Shown one piece after another: positions 30,606 through 38,533 of a DNA stretch of 64,000 bases (positions within the stretch are counted from its first letter, which is position 1; the number at the start of each line of letters is the position of its first letter). Source of the stretch: Psychrobacter fozii (GTDB lineage: Bacteria > Pseudomonadota > Gammaproteobacteria > Pseudomonadales > Moraxellaceae); the NCBI RefSeq assembly GCF_003217155.1, contig NZ_QJSU01000001.1:597214-661213 (forward strand), written 5' to 3'. Position numbers and translations under genes: made by a program. The notes below the pieces were generated by a model. That model saw nothing but the letters and a program-made list of their open reading frames with translations, searched no databases and had not been told where the DNA came from.

Positions 30606-30763
30606 CGCTAAACTTATCTAACTTTAAACGTTTCTATTTTCCAGTCTCTAACTCATTTAACATAGTAAAAAATTGGCAGCTTTTGAAATTTGTTGTCTGA
30701 GCCCAACTTTTTCCTGTGTTATGATTAGCGCCTAATTTTCTATTATCCTAAACCATTTCAGCC

Positions 30764-31402
30764 ATGAACCATCTCACACCTTTCATCACTGATTCTACTC
30801 TACAAGCAGCTCAGAGCCTCAAAGAAGGGCAGTTGCTCGCGTACCCGACTGAAAGCGTTTGGGGTATTGGCTGCGACCCTTATGATAAAGCAGCCGTTCA
30901 GCGCATTTTGGACATCAAACAACGTCCACAAGCCAAAGGCATGATTGTCATTACCGACAGTGTAGAGCGTTTGGCTCCTTTGCTATCGTCTTTAACGGAT
31001 GAACAGCGTGACCTTATTCTAAAGAGTTGGCAGACAGATAGTGGCCATAATAACGATGATGGTTTGCAATATAAGCAAGCGCATACTTGGTTATTGCCTA
31101 TTCCTCAGGCACTGGCTACAGCTATACCCACTTGGATTACTGGCCAGCATCAGACGATAGCAGTAAGAGTCATTGCTCATCCTATTATTCGTCAGCTTTG
31201 CCAACAGATGGTCAATGAGCAAAACCCATTTGGCTTGCTTGTTTCAACCAGTTGTAACCCGTCAACGCAATCACCTGCTAAGACTTTCGACGATGCTTAT
31301 GCGTATTTTGGTGAGCACATCAGCTACTTACAAGCTGATACGCTAGGTTATACTTTGCCCAGTCAAATTCGCGATGCAACGACAGGCTTAATAATTCGTT
31401 AG
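30764..31402 (+). CDS. tsaC: Threonylcarbamoyl-AMP synthase TsaC (YrdC/Sua5 family)
   Basis: 212 aa, short form without a Sua5 domain. AYPTESVWGIGCDPYDKAAVQRILDIKQRP is the family N-terminal signature; TWLLPIPQALATAIPTWITGQHQTIAVRVIAHP and LVSTSCNPSTQSPAKTFDDA follow. It makes threonylcarbamoyl-AMP for tRNA t6A37. It lies downstream of dprA with a 158-bp gap. Confidence 0.95.
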   Translation: MNHLTPFITDSTLQAAQSLKEGQLLAYPTESVWGIGCDPYDKAAVQRILDIKQRPQAKGMIVITDSVERLAPLLSSLTDEQRDLILKSWQTDSGHNNDDGLQYKQAHTWLLPIPQALATAIPTWITGQHQTIAVRVIAHPIIRQLCQQMVNEQNPFGLLVSTSCNPSTQSPAKTFDDAYAYFGEHISYLQADTLGYTLPSQIRDATTGLIIR

Positions 31403-31469
31403 ATAGTAGCCGTCATTTAAGCGTAATGAGGCAAGTGACATCATATAAATAATAAGCATTGATTCTATA

Positions 31470-31487
31470 TTTCACTATTGACAGAAA
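31470..31487 (+). promoter_or_regulatory. Operator-like site upstream of the GbsR/MarR-type regulator
   Basis: TTTCACTATTGACAGAAA. It overlaps a possible -35 hexamer TTGACA (31478-31483). One of three related 18-mers (also 32131 and 36404). Confidence 0.6.
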
Positions 31488-31570
31488 TAAAAGAATGGCG
31501 CAAGATAAGTTAAGAAACAGCTCAATTAAGAAACAAGCCATATCGCATAAAAAATAAGTGAATAGCCATT

Positions 31571-32089
31571 ATGAAACTAAATCCTGTGACCGAAAAATTT
31601 ATCTTACATTGGGGTGAGATGGGCTCGCAGTGGGGCGTTAATCGCACCATGTCACAGATTCATGCGTTGTTATTTATCATTGGTAAGCCGCTAAATGCTG
31701 AAGAAATTACCGAAACACTTGGCGTGGCTCGTTCTAACGTCTCAAACAGTATCAAAGAGTTGCAGCATTGGGGCTTGGTACAAAAGGTCTCCATATTGGG
31801 TGATCGTCGCGATCATTTCACGACCAATACCGACGTTTGGGAGTTAGCACGCATCATTGTGGTCGAACGACAAAAGCGCGAGTTAGAGCCTACGGTGCAG
31901 TTTTTACAAGAGCTGATGGACAGTCCTGAATTCGAACACGAAAACAGCGACGTAAAGGCACGCATCCGTGACACCCAAGAGTTCGTTAGTACGCTTACTA
32001 CGTGGTCTGCTGAGATGCTCAAGCTACCTACCAGTATTCTCAAAAAAGTTCTTAAACTGGGCGCGAGTATTAAAAAAATTCTTCGTTAG
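31571..32089 (+). CDS. GbsR/MarR-type transcriptional regulator
   Basis: 172 aa. N-terminus EKFILHWGEMGSQWGVNRTMSQIHALLFI followed by a winged helix-turn-helix (about 40-78: LNAEEITETLGVARSNVSNSIKELQHWGLVQKV) and the wing GDRRDHFTTNTDVWELARIIV. This is the GbsR-like branch of the MarR fold. The C-terminal half is helical and amphipathic. It sits directly upstream of a fatty-acid desaturase gene, and the same 18-bp inverted-repeat-like site precedes it and both desaturases, so it probably regulates itself and the desaturases. The ligand is unknown. Confidence 0.88.
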   Translation: MKLNPVTEKFILHWGEMGSQWGVNRTMSQIHALLFIIGKPLNAEEITETLGVARSNVSNSIKELQHWGLVQKVSILGDRRDHFTTNTDVWELARIIVVERQKRELEPTVQFLQELMDSPEFEHENSDVKARIRDTQEFVSTLTTWSAEMLKLPTSILKKVLKLGASIKKILR

Positions 32090-32130
32090 TAGCGATAAGT
32101 ATGATTTAAAATAAAAAATTTGAGTAACTA

Positions 32131-32148
32131 TTTCTGTTTAGACAGAAA
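32131..32148 (+). promoter_or_regulatory. Operator-like palindrome upstream of desaturase 1
   Basis: TTTCTGT-TTAG-ACAGAAA, a perfect 7-bp inverted repeat with a 4-bp spacer. A TATAAA hexamer at 32162-32167 lies 18 bp after TTAGAC, so the site would cover the -35 region. Confidence 0.65.
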
Positions 32149-32234
32149 CTTATGTAATAAGTATAAAGAGTAACTAAGTTTGAGTAATACGAGTTTCGGT
32201 AAAAATAGCAGCAAGAAACAGCAACGACAAATGG

Positions 32235-33197
32235 ATGTGCAAAATGAATGCAAACAAAATACACGCTGATAAAGAGAAGACCATTAAAAGCGCGATTGCT
32301 TCAGTCGAGTGGCAGGATTTGCGCCAACTAACGCGCGCTCAAATTGCTTATAACCTCATTTTGCCTTATCCATTTTTATTGCTGTCTTGGTGGTTCGCCA
32401 GTCAGTCTTTGTATGTGTTGGCCTGTGGCGCTTCTTATTTGTTTTTCGCTGCTGCTTTTCGCCAAGCTCATGATGGCTATCACCATAGTTTAGGGACAGG
32501 TAAGCGCGCGACCACCGCGATATTGCTATTGCTCAGTGTACTATTGATGACCAGTTTGCATAGTATCCGAGCCACCCACATGGAACATCACCGCAATCCA
32601 TTGGGTGACAGTGATATCGAAGGCCGTTTGGCAAAAGGTTCGTGGTGGCAAGCGCTGCTTGGCGGAATAGCGTATCGATTGGATATTTATCGCCAAGGAT
32701 TGCGTCTCAGCAGCCGTCGCAATCAGCGTATTGCTTGGTTGGAGTTTGGCTTGATTTTCCTTGTTATTATCACTGCGCTGGTATTGACTGTGATTCCTGT
32801 AGCTGTTCCTGCTATTTCAACGTTGGCGCAAGTGTTGATATATCACCTACTGACGATGATGTTGGCCAATGCCAGTGTCGGCATTATCGCCGTGTGGGGC
32901 GTGCATCACGATTGTGATGAGACAATCGCCCGAACCGAGCGCAATCCTTTGGTCAACTTACTGACCTTTAATTTACTTTATCACGTAGAGCATCATCTCT
33001 TTCCTGCTGTGCCATCGAATCATTTACCTGAGCTTGCTAAGCGTTTAGATGTGGTAGCGCCACACCTGACTAAGGCACATGTATTACCAAGTATGACGAC
33101 TGTGATGGAATTTATAAATCATTATGCGAGTAAGTTGAAAGATAAAGATCAAAATAGTAATGATAGTGAATGTCCTATTCGTAAGCGTTTTGCTTAG
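32235..33197 (+). CDS. Membrane fatty-acid desaturase, paralog 1
   Basis: 320 aa with four predicted membrane helices. The three His boxes of the membrane di-iron desaturase/hydroxylase family are present: RQAHDGYHH (about 75), HMEHHRNPLGD (about 115) and HVEHHLFPAVPSNH (about 250). It begins with a short charged leader, then EWQDLRQLTRAQIAYNLILPYPFLLLSWW. It should desaturate acyl chains of membrane lipids at the cytoplasmic face, plausible for membrane fluidity control in the cold; hydroxylation is the main alternative. 46% or more of the framework is visibly shared by eye with the gene at 36506 (not computed). ATGs at 32235 and 32244 are possible starts. Confidence 0.9.
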   Translation: MCKMNANKIHADKEKTIKSAIASVEWQDLRQLTRAQIAYNLILPYPFLLLSWWFASQSLYVLACGASYLFFAAAFRQAHDGYHHSLGTGKRATTAILLLLSVLLMTSLHSIRATHMEHHRNPLGDSDIEGRLAKGSWWQALLGGIAYRLDIYRQGLRLSSRRNQRIAWLEFGLIFLVIITALVLTVIPVAVPAISTLAQVLIYHLLTMMLANASVGIIAVWGVHHDCDETIARTERNPLVNLLTFNLLYHVEHHLFPAVPSNHLPELAKRLDVVAPHLTKAHVLPSMTTVMEFINHYASKLKDKDQNSNDSECPIRKRFA

Positions 33198-33238
33198 TGT
33201 GGTTATCAAATTGGGTAGTCGAATAAAAGGATAGTTGT

Positions 33239-33688
33239 ATGCAAATATCATCGACTCAGCCAAGTAATAGTTTGAATATTTACCCTGAGAAAAAAGTGCA
33301 TAGAACGTTCATACTTTCGGGTACTTTATTTCAGCTAATCTTATTTCCACTTATAGCGATTTTATTCACCTTTGATGAAAGCATAGGCTTATTGGTTATC
33401 TTGTTTTTTCCAATATATATCATAGGTGGTGGGCTACTTGGGATGAGTATGATGTCTATCATTAGTGCTTGGCACGTCAGTAAAAAGCGGTTTATCAAAA
33501 AAGGATGGTGGATACAGACTTTCCTAGTTGGCTATATTGTAACAACGGTATTCTATCTTCTTTTTTTAAGTTCTATAGCAGGTATCCCTTATTTGTTAGG
33601 GATTGGTCTAACGGGAGGCATAAGTGCTGTGTTAGCAGGCATGTCAGCATTACCTACTTTAGAAGAGTATGCTGAGAATTTGGATTAA
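33239..33688 (+). CDS. Small membrane protein, GxxPALLTG-type paralog family, member 1
   Basis: 149 aa, four hydrophobic helices (about 26-45, 50-80, 95-118, 118-142). I do not recognise a named family. It shares with the genes at 33733, 34283 and 35895 a helix-loop-helix plan and a C-terminal motif GGISAVLAGMSALP. It is the most diverged of the four: the central motif is IIGGGLLGMSMMSIISAWHVSKKR. It starts 41 bp after desaturase 1 in the same direction. Confidence 0.8.
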   Translation: MQISSTQPSNSLNIYPEKKVHRTFILSGTLFQLILFPLIAILFTFDESIGLLVILFFPIYIIGGGLLGMSMMSIISAWHVSKKRFIKKGWWIQTFLVGYIVTTVFYLLFLSSIAGIPYLLGIGLTGGISAVLAGMSALPTLEEYAENLD

Positions 33689-33732
33689 TCGACTGAAAAA
33701 ATAGCTAAAAAACTGTCTCTAAGGATATCGTC

Positions 33733-34194
33733 ATGGGTTCAGATTCTAACAAAGGTCATGGAAATTATTCAAAAGCCAATGTCATAGCATCCTATTTATT
33801 CTTTGGTGGAGCTATTGGTGGCAGCTTAATAGGATTAATAATAGCTATGCTGATGGCCTTAGAAGCCGTCTTGCAAAGTGATGTCTTTCAGAATATCGTT
33901 AGATCAATAGTGCTAGCTGTATTAGCAGTACCTATCTGTGCATTCTTTGGTTTCATGATAGGTCTGATCCCTGCAACATTGACTGGTTGTTTAGTCGCGA
34001 GTTTGAAGCTATACCGCAATTATAAAGGTTTATCGTATTCAGCTATCATCGGTACAATATCGACGGTTATCTGTACTTTACTATTCATGGTTTTTAACGA
34101 CATCCCTTTTTCAATTACTGCTTGTATCTTTGCTGCCTTTATCGGAAGTTCTAGTGGATATTTCACAGGGTTGTTTGTCTTACCAAAGGCATGA
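33733..34194 (+). CDS. Small membrane protein, GxxPALLTG-type paralog family, member 2
   Basis: 153 aa, four hydrophobic helices. Central motif GLIPATLTGCLVASLKLYRNYKG (about 78-100) and C-terminal FIGSSSGYFTGLFVLPKA. Function unknown. AAGGAT precedes the ATG. It follows member 1 after 44 bp. Confidence 0.8.
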   Translation: MGSDSNKGHGNYSKANVIASYLFFGGAIGGSLIGLIIAMLMALEAVLQSDVFQNIVRSIVLAVLAVPICAFFGFMIGLIPATLTGCLVASLKLYRNYKGLSYSAIIGTISTVICTLLFMVFNDIPFSITACIFAAFIGSSSGYFTGLFVLPKA

Positions 34195-34227
34195 TTCACA
34201 GAGATAAGTTACATAATTAATCATCAA

Positions 34228-34236
34228 TTATCCACA
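34228..34236. promoter_or_regulatory. Isolated perfect DnaA box
   Basis: TTATCCACA in the 88-bp gap between two of the small membrane-protein genes; not part of a cluster. Confidence 0.35.
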
Positions 34237-34282
34237 GTAATTTCATGCGCTTTACCAAGGCGATATTTATACTAAATTAACA

Positions 34283-34807
34283 ATGACTGTTAATGGGATA
34301 AATAGAATGAAAACGAATAATGAGTTAGGTGCGTACCCTTATCTACAAGTGATTATTCTGTTTGCAGGATTTGGTAGCTTGGTTGGTGGACTGGTAGCTC
34401 AGTTGTTCTTATTGTTTATTTTTAGGGATGCTGATTTTGCTCAAATTGGTTATCAGCCATTATTATATGTTGGATTACTTGGTTTTATCCCTGCTTTATT
34501 AACAGGTGTTATCGTTGCTAGTAAGAAGGTATGGCGCGGTGATCGTAAAAGTATAAGAACGACATTCTTAACTGGTTTTATAACTTCAGCATGTTATATG
34601 GGTTCAATCATTTTGTATTTAGGCATAAACTCATTGATAGAAGTTGGCGTATTATTCGCATTTATGATTGCTATAGGGTTATTTGGCGCAATCAACTCAG
34701 CGATTGCTAGCTGCATTGCTTTACCAAAAGTATGTAAAAGTGGTTTTGATATAACGGCTAAAAAAGAAGACGATGGTTATAAGGGTTTACATTTCAATGA
34801 ATCATAA
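34283..34807 (+). CDS. Small membrane protein, GxxPALLTG-type paralog family, member 3
   Basis: 174 aa, four hydrophobic helices and a charged C-terminal tail. Central motif GFIPALLTGVIVASKKVWRGDRK and C-terminal FGAINSAIASCIALPK. An internal ATG at 34310 (MKTNNELGAYPYLQV) is a likely alternative start. Function unknown. Same direction as its neighbours. Confidence 0.78.
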   Translation: MTVNGINRMKTNNELGAYPYLQVIILFAGFGSLVGGLVAQLFLLFIFRDADFAQIGYQPLLYVGLLGFIPALLTGVIVASKKVWRGDRKSIRTTFLTGFITSACYMGSIILYLGINSLIEVGVLFAFMIAIGLFGAINSAIASCIALPKVCKSGFDITAKKEDDGYKGLHFNES

Positions 34808-34839
34808 ATCAGACAGTTAATACATATAGGGAGTAGGGT

Positions 34840-35811
34840 ATGAATATTCTAATCAGTGGCGGTTCAGGGTTTTTGGGTAGTGCGTTCAGTAAAGAGATTC
34901 AGAAACGTTATCAAACGGCTGATAAAGAATTACATATTACTTGGCTGACACGTGACAGCAGCCAGGAACATCCTAATGATATTGAAATGATGACTTATGA
35001 CCAACTCTCAAAAACAGATAGTACTTTTGATGTAATTTTTAACCTAGCCGGCGCAGGTATTGCTGACTCGCGATGGAGTGATGAACGCAAAGAACAGTTG
35101 CTCGCCAGTCGTATTAAACCCACTGAGTCAATACTGGAGTTTATCGCCCGCACCAGTATCAAACCCAAGCTATTAGTTAGCGGATCAGCGATTGGTTGGT
35201 ATGGCACGCAAGGTGATAAACCATTAACCGAAAGTAGCAGTTTTGAGACAGATTTTTCACATCAGTTATGTGAGCAATGGGAGCAGCTAGCTTTGACAGC
35301 AACGGATTATGGCGTACCTGTCGTTATCGTGCGAACTGGTGTGGTGATTCATCCTGAGGGCGGAATGGTCGGCAAGCTTTTGACACCGTTTAAAATGGGT
35401 GTCGGTGGTCAGTTGGGTAATGGTCAGCAGATTATGAGCTGGATCAGCCGTGAGGATTGGGTAGGCGCAGCGCTATTTATCATTGAGCAGCATCTTGCTG
35501 GTTATACGCAAAGTCAGGCTACACAGGATAATCTATTAAAAACGGCAACGGAAAACGATACACCAGCGTTTGTATATAACCTAACGTCGCCAAACCCAGT
35601 AAACAATCATACTTTTACCAAAACACTAGGCACATGGCTGCATCGTCCAACATTCTTCACTTTACCTAATTTTTTACTTAAGCTGATGTTTGGTGAGATG
35701 TCGACGCTATTAATTGATGGTCAAAAAGTATTACCACAAGCATTACAGGATGCAGGTTATGAGTTCCAGCAGCCAACGCTACAGCAAGCGTTAGCAGAGC
35801 AGAAGTCATAA
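34840..35811 (+). CDS. TIGR01777-type (YfcH-like) SDR epimerase-family protein
   Basis: 323 aa. N-terminal NAD(P)-binding motif GGSGFLGSAFSKE, VIFNLAGAGIADSRWSDERKEQLLASRI (YfcH signature), SGSAIGWYGTQGD, and a C-terminal domain LPNFLLKLMFGEMSTLLIDGQKVLPQAL. Family members are common, cytoplasmic, and of unknown substrate. It is embedded between membrane-protein paralogs 3 and 4, so a role linked to the lipid cluster is possible. Confidence 0.9.
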   Translation: MNILISGGSGFLGSAFSKEIQKRYQTADKELHITWLTRDSSQEHPNDIEMMTYDQLSKTDSTFDVIFNLAGAGIADSRWSDERKEQLLASRIKPTESILEFIARTSIKPKLLVSGSAIGWYGTQGDKPLTESSSFETDFSHQLCEQWEQLALTATDYGVPVVIVRTGVVIHPEGGMVGKLLTPFKMGVGGQLGNGQQIMSWISREDWVGAALFIIEQHLAGYTQSQATQDNLLKTATENDTPAFVYNLTSPNPVNNHTFTKTLGTWLHRPTFFTLPNFLLKLMFGEMSTLLIDGQKVLPQALQDAGYEFQQPTLQQALAEQKS

Positions 35812-35825
35812 ATGACTAGGTAACT

Positions 35826-35839
35826 GTTTCATGTGAAAC
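35826..35839. promoter_or_regulatory. parS-like site (first of a pair)
   Basis: GTTTCATGTGAAAC, 12 bp after the stop codon of the SDR gene. Confidence 0.7.
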
Positions 35840-35865
35840 GTAGATATTCTATATCTGAGTTTTAA

Positions 35866-35879
35866 GTTTCATGTGAAAC
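35866..35879. promoter_or_regulatory. parS-like site (second of a pair)
   Basis: GTTTCATGTGAAAC, in the same orientation 26 bp after the first and 15 bp before the next start codon. These are the rightmost parS-like sites seen. Confidence 0.7.
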
Positions 35880-35894
35880 AAAATAGAGGTCTTT

Positions 35895-36389
35895 ATGAGC
35901 GATATGGAGAGTAGAGCTACAGTTACGGTACCTAGCTATCCAAAAGATAAAGTAATAGAATCCTATGGGTTGTTGGGCGGAACAATAGGAGGCTTGTTTC
36001 TTTGGCTGACAATGATAGTACCTAATGCCCTACTTGGAAATAATAGTTTAGTTGGGCCTGAAGTATTCAATATTACTAATATCTATTTTATAACTATATT
36101 TAACATGATCTGTTTAATAGGGTTGATAGGATTTTTGCTAATCTTAAGCATGTTTTTTGGATTTATATTGGGTTCGATACCTTCATTGCTTACAGGTTAT
36201 ATTCTCGCGAATACAAAAACTTATCGTAGTTATAAAGGGTTTCTAATATCTTTGGTCACTGGTAGCCTCATAGGTTTTACTTTTCTATCTTTACTAGATT
36301 TATTAGACTTACCTTTTATTATTCGGGTTTTGACAGGTGGCGTAAGCGCGGTAGTCACAGGTCTAATCGCACTACCTAAGCACAAATAA
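35895..36389 (+). CDS. Small membrane protein, GxxPALLTG-type paralog family, member 4
   Basis: 164 aa, four hydrophobic helices. Central motif GSIPSLLTGYILANTKTYRSYKG and C-terminal LTGGVSAVVTGLIALPKHK make it a clear relative of members 2 and 3. Function unknown. A GAGG sequence precedes the ATG. It is followed by the operator-like site and desaturase 2. Confidence 0.8.
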   Translation: MSDMESRATVTVPSYPKDKVIESYGLLGGTIGGLFLWLTMIVPNALLGNNSLVGPEVFNITNIYFITIFNMICLIGLIGFLLILSMFFGFILGSIPSLLTGYILANTKTYRSYKGFLISLVTGSLIGFTFLSLLDLLDLPFIIRVLTGGVSAVVTGLIALPKHK

Positions 36390-36403
36390 AATTTATCTAC
36401 ACA

Positions 36404-36421
36404 TTTCACTTTTGACAGAAA
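36404..36421 (+). promoter_or_regulatory. Operator-like site upstream of desaturase 2
   Basis: TTTCACTTTTGACAGAAA, differing from the 31470 site at one position; with the following TAAAA the match extends to 23 bp. It overlaps a TTGACA hexamer at 36412-36417. Confidence 0.62.
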
Positions 36422-36505
36422 TAAAATAAATAATACTAAGCCAATTAAATTAAGTGGTCGCGCTAGTAAGACAGCTACTGCTTATCACTAAGTAAGGAGA
36501 ACATC

Positions 36506-37387
36506 ATGCGTCATCCTTCGTTAGCCAGTATTGAATGGCAAGATTTACGTCAGCTTAGTCTGAGCGAGACTGTTTATAATATTTTTTTATCATTACCTTT
36601 TTTATTGTTGTCATGGTGGAGCGCGTGGCAAGGATGGTGGTTACTTGCACTTGTGGCGACGTTTTTCTTTTTTACTGCCGCACTGAGACAGGCGCATGAT
36701 TGTTATCATCGAACGTTGGGAGTAGGAGTACTCGCCACCGAGCTCATGTTGTTTTTTCTCAGTATCACGATGCTCTGTAGTACGCACGCCATTCGGCACA
36801 CACATCTCAACCATCATCGAGATCCGCTGGGAGACAGTGATGTTGAGGGTAACTGGGCGCGCCTGCCGTGGTATCAAGCAATATTGGGAGGTGGACTTTT
36901 CTCGATTGCGATTCAGTGGTTTGGCCTGACGCATGGTAGCCGTCGTAATCGTATTCTGGTCGGCATTGATATGTTGCTTATTGTTGCAGTGATTGGCACT
37001 GCTTTTATCACGATGCATCCAGTATTGGTGTATCACGTGTTGGTGATGATATTGGCTAATACGATGGTTGGGTTCTTTGCGGTATGGAGCGTACATCATG
37101 GTTGTGATGACGTGGTATATGCCCGTAGCGAGCGTCATCCACTGATTAACCTACTGACTTTTAACTTGCTCTATCACATCGAGCATCATCTATTCCCAGC
37201 GGTGCCGACCAATCATTTACCAATACTGGCTAAGCGCTTAGATGCCGCCGCACCGCAGTGGGCGCAGCAGCCAGTCATTCCTTTTTTAGCACCAGCTTTA
37301 ACACCAGTCAATAAATACCAAAAATCTAGCGTAATTAATAAAACGAATAGCCTCGATGCTGAGGTATCACTCATAAAGGAGTCGTAA
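36506..37387 (+). CDS. Membrane fatty-acid desaturase, paralog 2
   Basis: 293 aa. Same plan as the gene at 32235: EWQDLRQLSLSETVYNIFLSLPFLLLSWW, His boxes RQAHDCYHR, HLNHHRDPLGD and HIEHHLFPAVPTNH. AAGGAG eight bases upstream of the ATG is a strong ribosome-binding site. The next gene starts one base after its stop codon, so the two are probably translationally coupled. Confidence 0.9.
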   Translation: MRHPSLASIEWQDLRQLSLSETVYNIFLSLPFLLLSWWSAWQGWWLLALVATFFFFTAALRQAHDCYHRTLGVGVLATELMLFFLSITMLCSTHAIRHTHLNHHRDPLGDSDVEGNWARLPWYQAILGGGLFSIAIQWFGLTHGSRRNRILVGIDMLLIVAVIGTAFITMHPVLVYHVLVMILANTMVGFFAVWSVHHGCDDVVYARSERHPLINLLTFNLLYHIEHHLFPAVPTNHLPILAKRLDAAAPQWAQQPVIPFLAPALTPVNKYQKSSVINKTNSLDAEVSLIKES

Positions 37388-37388
37388 C

Positions 37389-37850
37389 ATGATTATCCAA
37401 AACCATATCAACAGCTATAGAGAGCAAGCGAATTTGTCCGTTACCATGTACTACGATGATGCGTGTGTGATATGCAGCACCGAGGCGCATAATATGAAAA
37501 AGCGTCAACCGGAAAAGATACGCTTAGTTCCTGTAGATGAAGGGTTAGATGAGTTAGCGGTCGCAGGATTTAGCCGTGAGGATGCGATGACGTATATGTG
37601 CATGAAAGACAGTTACGGCAATTGGTACACACATATGGATGCTATTAGGCTGCTCTACAAGACGGGCGGTGTTAAGTGGTCACCGTTGTTGTTTTTACCA
37701 GTGATCAAGCAACTGGGTAACTTTGGCTATCCGTATATCGCTCGCAATCGCTATCGAATTCCAAACTGGGTGACCAAGCTGCTGTATGGCAGAGCAATCA
37801 TGCAAGCATGTGAAAATGGTGTCTGTAAAATAGCACCAGATAAACGTTAA
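37389..37850 (+). CDS. DCC-family (DUF393) thiol-disulfide oxidoreductase-like protein
   Basis: 153 aa. MYYDDACVICSTEAHNMKKR (about 20-39) matches the YDxxCxxC start of the DCC family, then DAMTYMCMKDSYGNWYTHMDAIRLLYKTGG and the YPYIARNRYRIPNW end. The CxxC pair is intact (C26, C29). Role unknown; tight coupling to desaturase 2 suggests a redox function for lipid modification, which is inference. Confidence 0.85.
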   Translation: MIIQNHINSYREQANLSVTMYYDDACVICSTEAHNMKKRQPEKIRLVPVDEGLDELAVAGFSREDAMTYMCMKDSYGNWYTHMDAIRLLYKTGGVKWSPLLFLPVIKQLGNFGYPYIARNRYRIPNWVTKLLYGRAIMQACENGVCKIAPDKR

Positions 37851-37865
37851 GGCAGTTGTGTCAAA

Positions 37866-37905
37866 AACCATAAGACGGCTCTACTGCAAGCCGTTTTATG
37901 GCATG
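37866..37905. terminator. Bidirectional terminator-like hairpin
   Basis: Stem CCATAAGACGGCT (37868-37880) / AGCCGTTTTATGG (37889-37901), between converging genes. Its right arm overlaps the last codons of the leftward membrane-protein gene. Confidence 0.6.
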
Positions 37906-38369
37906 TCGTTTGTCGTAATAGCGCCTGGTTTTGAGTTTGATACTAAAAGAACAATAAGGCTGATAACCCCGACGCATAACGATAGCAAGGAGCCTGTTAT
38001 TAACGTCATGACAAAACTTGACAGGAAGGGTTGGTGAAAATCCAACCCAAGAAGTTCAACGATATAGATAGCTGCAACCCCTGCTAAAATCTCTGGTGAT
38101 ATAAAAGGGAAAATAGGCGTAGCTAGATTCAGAATCTGCAATCCTGCCTTTATATAGACGCCTTTCTGTAATGCTGCTATAAACCGATGCCACTGATTTT
38201 TACGTGCAAAATCATCAAGCAACGTATAGAAGATAATAAAGCAGCCAATTCCTGACGCCATGCCAGCTATAGATAACCAAGAATTATCATTTAATGCAAC
38301 TCCCCATACAAAACCTGCTATTGCACTAATACAAACCCAAAGTGTCCAAAAACCCCAACGTTTACTCAT
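37896..38369 (-). CDS. Uncharacterised membrane protein
   Basis: 157 aa from the ATG at 38369, which is preceded by AAAGGTG; a further in-frame ATG at 38411 adds 14 polar residues. Four hydrophobic segments: about 5-25, 32-50, 85-110 and 118-145. I do not recognise the family. It faces the desaturase cluster convergently. Confidence 0.75.
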   Translation of the reverse strand: MSKRWGFWTLWVCISAIAGFVWGVALNDNSWLSIAGMASGIGCFIIFYTLLDDFARKNQWHRFIAALQKGVYIKAGLQILNLATPIFPFISPEILAGVAAIYIVELLGLDFHQPFLSSFVMTLITGSLLSLCVGVISLIVLLVSNSKPGAITTNDMP

Positions 38370-38533
38370 CTTTTCACCTTTGTTGTCTGTACGATTCTTA
38401 CGATAAATCATACGATTTTATTTAACGGATATTCATGTAAAAGCTATGGAATATTGATGGAATATGGGCTAAGCAGTAAAAATAAGCGGTTTTTAACGTA
38501 AGATAATCTCATTTTATCTGAGTAGATTTTACT

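Noticed and set aside
36641..37138. 165-codon minus-strand reading frame opposite desaturase 2
   Set aside because: His/Met-rich antisense shadow of the His-box coding sequence; the plus-strand gene has all three desaturase motifs.
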